Shown here in pieces: positions 38,227 through 41,329 of a stretch of DNA of 41,329 nucleotides. The notes beneath the pieces were generated by a model. That model was not told the DNA's origin. It made no database searches and was given only the letters and a program-made list of their open reading frames with translations. Each line of letters begins with the position of its first letter. Within the stretch, counting starts at the first letter, position 1. A program made the translations under genes and the position numbers. Source of the stretch: Gilliamella sp. App6-5 (GTDB lineage: Bacteria; Pseudomonadota; Gammaproteobacteria; Enterobacterales; Orbaceae); NCBI RefSeq assembly GCF_001690525.1, contig NZ_LZGT01000005.1, positions 1 through 41,329 on the forward strand, written 5' to 3'.

Positions 38227-39735
38227 ATGCGTTATCATAACTATCATAGCTGGTATAAGGTCTGCCAAACCTACGCCTTAAATTTTTTTCATTTTGGTCA
38301 TAGTCAAAATCAGACTCATTTCTTATTTTTATCACCGAAGCTCTTGAAGTTGTCTAAATTACCTAAATTTTCGCTGTTGTTATTGTCGTATTCGGAGGTT
38401 TCGCAGGCATTAACAGCGCATACATCAAAGATAATTGAGGGTAGTGCGCCGTATTTAACGTTTGATGAGGGTCTGACAAAAGAAACTTCAACGGATAGTT
38501 TATTGTTTATCAAGTTGCAGAATGGTCGAGTTATTACGCCGTCGACAAATACATCAAGTCCGACAAGTCCAATAAGTTTGCCTTATGTGGGAAATACTTT
38601 GGGGGATATAGATATGTTAATTCCATCATCAGTCAGTTCAGTGAGTTTAAATGATTTAGTGAATAGATATAATTATTGGCGGGATGATGATGGAGATGGG
38701 CAGGGTACAAATGGAGTAACGGCTACTGGGAATATATCGGTATCATTTACGGATAGAGATGGTAGTGCCGTTAGTCGTAGTGATGGATTAAGTATATGTA
38801 GTGCGCCTTATAGGGTAAGGTTAGAAAGTTCTGGTGGAACTTTAACAACACAGTATGGCGTGCCAAGGAGTATTAGTTTCAGTGGAGGGACGGTAGATTA
38901 TTATATTAATCCGAACTCACCGCAGCCAGTTATTTGTTCAGTAAGGCCGAATCTAAAATTTGGTACAGACGACTACGCAGGTCCATCTAATATATGGAAT
39001 CCTACTAAGGGCTTTTTAGTTCAGTCAACGAGTTCATCATCTTACGACCGAAATTTTCCTACAACGGGCGCTGATGGGTTGTATTTTGATTTGCTCATAG
39101 ATGGAGTTGATGCAAGTCAGTTGAGTTGGTCAGTTATCACGAGTGGTGATATAACGGCAACGGTGAGTTGGACAAGGCCACGTTCTGGTACATTCACATC
39201 CCCAACAGGAAAGACCATACAAGCTGATGAATGGATTATAGATAAATCCAGTTATGTAACACGGATAACATTAAGAGGTCCTAGTGCGGATAGCACTCAA
39301 ATGCAGTCAGCTGATCCTAGTCCGCTTATAAAGCCATCTTTGCCGCAGACATTTGAATTGGTGGGAAGGGATAATCGTGGTAATAAGGTGAGCTATGGAT
39401 TTGTGTTGAGGCAGTGGTTCGTTAATCGGGGTAGTGAATTCAAAAAATTTTCAGCTCATAAAACATGGTGTAAGCGGTTGGGGTATAGCATGCCAAAGGC
39501 AAGGGATTTAAGCAATTCGGTACGTGCTGTCAGCCGGTACAAGCGCTACATAGGAGCAGGGCTTTTCACGGAGTGGGGCTACATGAAAGGTTACTCTGAT
39601 GCGGGCTTCGTCGGCTCATCCTACTCGGCGGACGATTACTTAAATGTCCACTCGAGCACCGGCATCATCGGTAAAGACGACAGCAACATGATAGGCATAA
39701 GGCGCAAAAGCTATGGCATTTGCACCGCACCTTAG
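38227..39735 (+). CDS. Paralogue B: long adhesin-like secreted protein, leader in frame
   Basis: 502 residues. The leader (MRYHNYHSWYKVCQTYALNF...) corresponds to the A leaders but has no heptamer and is open, ending in a hydrophobic segment and SQALTA (about 46-64). Residues about 70-235 form an extra domain absent from A: LNDLVNRYNYWRDDDGDGQG with a D-x-D-x-D-like acidic loop, NISVSFTDRDGS and GISFSGGT-like strands. From about 240 the domain shared with the A cassettes follows (FGTDDYAGPS, TTGADGLYFDL, LPQTFELVGRDNRGN, WCKRLGYSMPKARDL, YIGAGLFTEWG, GICTAP). It resembles enterobacterial SinH/BigA-type adhesion domains (tentative). No membrane anchor is seen. The last ~200 bp are GC-richer than the rest. 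Confidence 0.8.
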   Translation: MRYHNYHSWYKVCQTYALNFFHFGHSQNQTHFLFLSPKLLKLSKLPKFSLLLLSYSEVSQALTAHTSKIIEGSAPYLTFDEGLTKETSTDSLLFIKLQNGRVITPSTNTSSPTSPISLPYVGNTLGDIDMLIPSSVSSVSLNDLVNRYNYWRDDDGDGQGTNGVTATGNISVSFTDRDGSAVSRSDGLSICSAPYRVRLESSGGTLTTQYGVPRSISFSGGTVDYYINPNSPQPVICSVRPNLKFGTDDYAGPSNIWNPTKGFLVQSTSSSSYDRNFPTTGADGLYFDLLIDGVDASQLSWSVITSGDITATVSWTRPRSGTFTSPTGKTIQADEWIIDKSSYVTRITLRGPSADSTQMQSADPSPLIKPSLPQTFELVGRDNRGNKVSYGFVLRQWFVNRGSEFKKFSAHKTWCKRLGYSMPKARDLSNSVRAVSRYKRYIGAGLFTEWGYMKGYSDAGFVGSSYSADDYLNVHSSTGIIGKDDSNMIGIRRKSYGICTAP

Positions 39736-39765
39736 CTTTTATTTCTTAGTCTTTAATCCTTAGGC

Positions 39766-39823
39766 CGCGGGGGCGGTTATGGTGCAGATAGAGGACAATC
39801 TAACAAAGAATAACGCCCCCGCG
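39766..39823 (+). terminator. GC-rich hairpin after paralogue B
   Basis: CGCGGGGGCG (39766-39775) pairs with CGCCCCCGCG (39814-39823), and TTAT with ATAA inside it with one bulged G, around a 29-nt loop. It lies 30 bp past the stop and probably ends or protects the B mRNA. No T run follows. Confidence 0.6.
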
Positions 39824-40380
39824 TAAGTTGGGGCATTTTCCCTTAGGGTTGCGCTGTTGGAGCGAAGCCACAATCGCGCCTCCCTCCGCCGCCAACGCTA
39901 AAAGCGTGGCTGGCAATCCTAGTGATTACGCTGTGGCGGTTTAAATTTGTAGTCTATTTATAGTAAGGCAAGGTTTCGGACGTTTTGACCTTAGGTGAAC
40001 AAAATAGCTATTGTGACTACGCCCTGGCAAAGGGAATTAAAGCGAATTCCCTTTGCAATCCCACGCTTTGGCTACAGAATGTGGCCTACGGCTGCCCTCC
40101 GCAATTACTCGTATCATCCTGATACTCGCCTCTTAGAGGCCATCTTCGCTTTGCTCAGATGTTCAAATTTGTTCCAGACAAATTTTTAACGCACTGTTTG
40201 TGGACGCGCTCCAAGCGCACCACAAACTCGCCAAACGTCCTGTTTGGCGTGCTAACCTCGCTCTGTTGTTGGCACATTCTGACGCCGGAATAGGACAAAC
40301 AACATAGCCTTTAGTGTTTTTTGTGAGTTTCTTTTGTGTTAAAAAGCAATGCAATTACATCCAAAAAGTGGTCAGGAAAG
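39824..40380. other. Hairpin-rich non-coding block
   Basis: No believable coding frame, and GC content visibly above the surroundings. It carries at least four perfect or near-perfect hairpins: GCAAAGGGAATT / AATTCCCTTTGC (40027-40056), AAATTTGT / ACAAATTT (40165-40185), GTTTGTGG / CCACAAAC with an inner GCGCT / AGCGC (40196-40227), and CGCCAAAC / GTTTGGCG (40229-40249). It could be a structured RNA, a recombination region or a palindromic repeat element. Confidence 0.6.
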
Positions 40381-40589
40381 ACATTGATTTTATTTAAGTT
40401 TTTATTTTGCTGTTTTTAAGCTAAATCAATCATTTACACAACCTAAGTAAAGGCTGGCATACAACAAATCAACAAAATCACGAATAGAGCGTTTTAATAA
40501 CATCCATTTAATCACCAAAAAATCTTTCAGAAAAGGTGTTGATTTTATTTGATTTTTAATTTAACAATCTTTACCCAAAAAAGGGTGCA
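40381..40589. repeat. Diverged copy of a cassette upstream flank
   Basis: Two variants of ATTGATTTTATT (40383 and about 40542). From 40435 it is similar to the region upstream of B at 37870-38060. Similarity stops around 40585, where the IS-like sequence begins, so the IS may have landed in front of another cassette. Confidence 0.5.
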
Positions 40590-40609
40590 AAGCAGCCTCA
40601 GATTGATGA

Positions 40610-40639
40610 CAAAGAACTCGCTTTTTGGCGAGTTCTTTG
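40610..40639 (+). terminator. Hairpin near the IS left end
   Basis: CAAAGAACTCGC / GCGAGTTCTTTG is a perfect 12-bp stem with a 6-nt loop, 40 bp before the transposase ATG. Such stems at IS ends can block incoming transcription or be part of the transposon end. Confidence 0.6.
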
Positions 40640-40678
40640 ATCTAATAGAGAGGAGTCCATTATAAGAGAAGTTCTTCT

Positions 40679-41254
40679 ATGCTAAAAAAACCAACTCCAG
40701 CGACACCAGAAAAAATAGAGCAAATCTCGCTAGATGCGCTTGTCCCTCAAAATCATCTTGTTCGTAAAATAGCTAAAGTCATTGATTTTGAATTTATTCG
40801 AGAAGCGGTAGCACCACTTTATTGCCCTAATAACGGTCGTCCGGCAGAAGATCCGGTCAGACTGTTTAAAATCATGTTATTGGGGTATCTTTTCGGTATC
40901 CCCAGTGAACGTCGTCTGGTTCAGGAAATTCAGGTCAATTTAGCTTACCGCTGGTTTCTGGGAATGGGATTAACCGAAAAAGTGATTGACGCCTCAACAC
41001 TTAGCCAAAATCGTCGCCGTCGGTTTAATGACAGTGAAATCTATCAACAGATTTTTGATAATATTGTTGAGCAGGCCATTGCCAAAGGGTTGATAAGTGG
41101 TCGGGTTTTATATACGGACAGTACTCACCTAAAAGCAAATGCCAATAAAGGCAAAGCACGTAATGAGCAGCGTATTGTTGAGCCCAGTCAATATATTGAT
41201 GCCCTTAATCAAGCCATCAACGCAGAAAGAGAATTAAACGGAAAAAAGTCTTAA
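40679..41254 (+). CDS. IS1182-family transposase, N-terminal frame (continues in -1 frame)
   Basis: 191 codons. The N-terminal DUF772-type domain is clear: LDALVPQNHLVRKIAKVIDF, NNGRPAEDPVRLFKIMLLGYLFGIPSERRL and AYRWFLGMGL. The start of the DDE nuclease follows (ISGRVLYTDSTHLKANANKGK, with the first catalytic Asp). The frame stops at 41252-41254, but the -1 frame continues from there to the window edge with typical family sequence (LKPSTVEKYKEVKVSTTDPD, then GFMHR). The switch point coincides with an A-AAA-AAG heptamer at 41242-41248. Either the enzyme is made by frameshifting or the gene has a one-base lesion. GAGAGGAG lies upstream of the ATG. Confidence 0.9.
   Translation: MLKKPTPATPEKIEQISLDALVPQNHLVRKIAKVIDFEFIREAVAPLYCPNNGRPAEDPVRLFKIMLLGYLFGIPSERRLVQEIQVNLAYRWFLGMGLTEKVIDASTLSQNRRRRFNDSEIYQQIFDNIVEQAIAKGLISGRVLYTDSTHLKANANKGKARNEQRIVEPSQYIDALNQAINAERELNGKKS
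41242..41248 (+). promoter_or_regulatory. A-AAA-AAG slippery heptamer in transposase
   Basis: In the zero frame the codons are GGA AAA AAG, exactly the X-XXY-YYZ phase needed for -1 slippage. After a -1 slip translation proceeds GTC TTA AAG and stays open to the window end, while the zero frame stops two codons later. Confidence 0.55.
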
Positions 41255-41329
41255 AGCCATCGACGGTAGAGAAATACAAGGAGGTTAAAGTCAGTACAAC
41301 AGATCCAGACAGTGGCTTTATGCATCGGG

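Larger units (their letters stand above)
40590..41329 (+). mobile_element. IS1182-like insertion sequence, left part (right end outside window)
   Basis: Transposase gene preceded by a terminal-type hairpin and preceded in turn by broken flank similarity. The exact left boundary (about 40580-40600) and any target duplication cannot be fixed because the right end is outside the window. Confidence 0.7.

Noticed and set aside
40163-40354. 63-codon frame in the hairpin-rich block
   Set aside because: It is made of the hairpin arms read through and has no ribosome site or similarity that I recognise.

Overview
The window is AT-rich gammaproteobacterial chromosome. The housekeeping proteins (CyaA, RpoE, LepA, Era, TusE, NadR, RlmH, GltI) are close to their enterobacterial orthologues. 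The low GC, the T6SS VgrG, the family of small secreted adhesin-like genes and several operons that lack an enterobacterial member (no rseC after rseB, no recO after era, no surE between truD and pcm) suggest Orbaceae, such as Gilliamella or Frischella from bee guts. That assignment is inference from gene content.

Layout: 1-1449 (-) is a vgrG cut by the window edge. 1844-2644 (-) is a periplasmic YdgH-like protein behind a possibly structured leader. nudL (-) and cyaA (+) are divergent. 6338-13193 (+) is the envelope-stress and translation block rpoE-rseA-rseB / lepA-lepB-rnc-era, with a near-perfect sigma-E promoter in front of rpoE and a strong terminator after era. 13250-17400 is accessory and holds two near-identical adhesin-like cassettes (A1, A2) and a duplication junction. 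tRNA-Ser(UGA) is at 17405-17492 (-). 17686-21200 (+) is tusE, ftsB-ispD-ispF-truD-pcm. 21304-23232 (-) is nadR-pnuC with two NadR boxes upstream. 23477-26936 (+) holds a DUF4139 protein and recD. 27038-34181 (-) is rsfS-rlmH-ybeY-corC-lnt followed by gltI-gltJ-gltK-gltL. 34387-41329 is accessory again: a small basic membrane protein, cassette A3, an AI-2E-family permease, the longer paralogue B, a hairpin-rich non-coding block and an IS1182-like transposase running off the end.

The most unusual content is the cassette family. A1, A2 and A3 each have a ribosome-binding site, an ATG and then exactly three tandem copies of the heptamer AGACACC. These leave the ATG out of frame with the long open frame by the same amount in all three. 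One or four copies would restore the frame. Paralogue B lacks the heptamer, has the same leader intact and is in frame, which shows the leader is meant to be translated. I read this as a contingency (phase-variable) family, with all three A copies OFF here. The copies also show mosaic variable segments, a fusion junction between the two flanks of A3 placed between A1 and A2, shared inverted repeats, and remains of a further cassette flank next to the IS. Together these suggest a recombining surface-protein repertoire.
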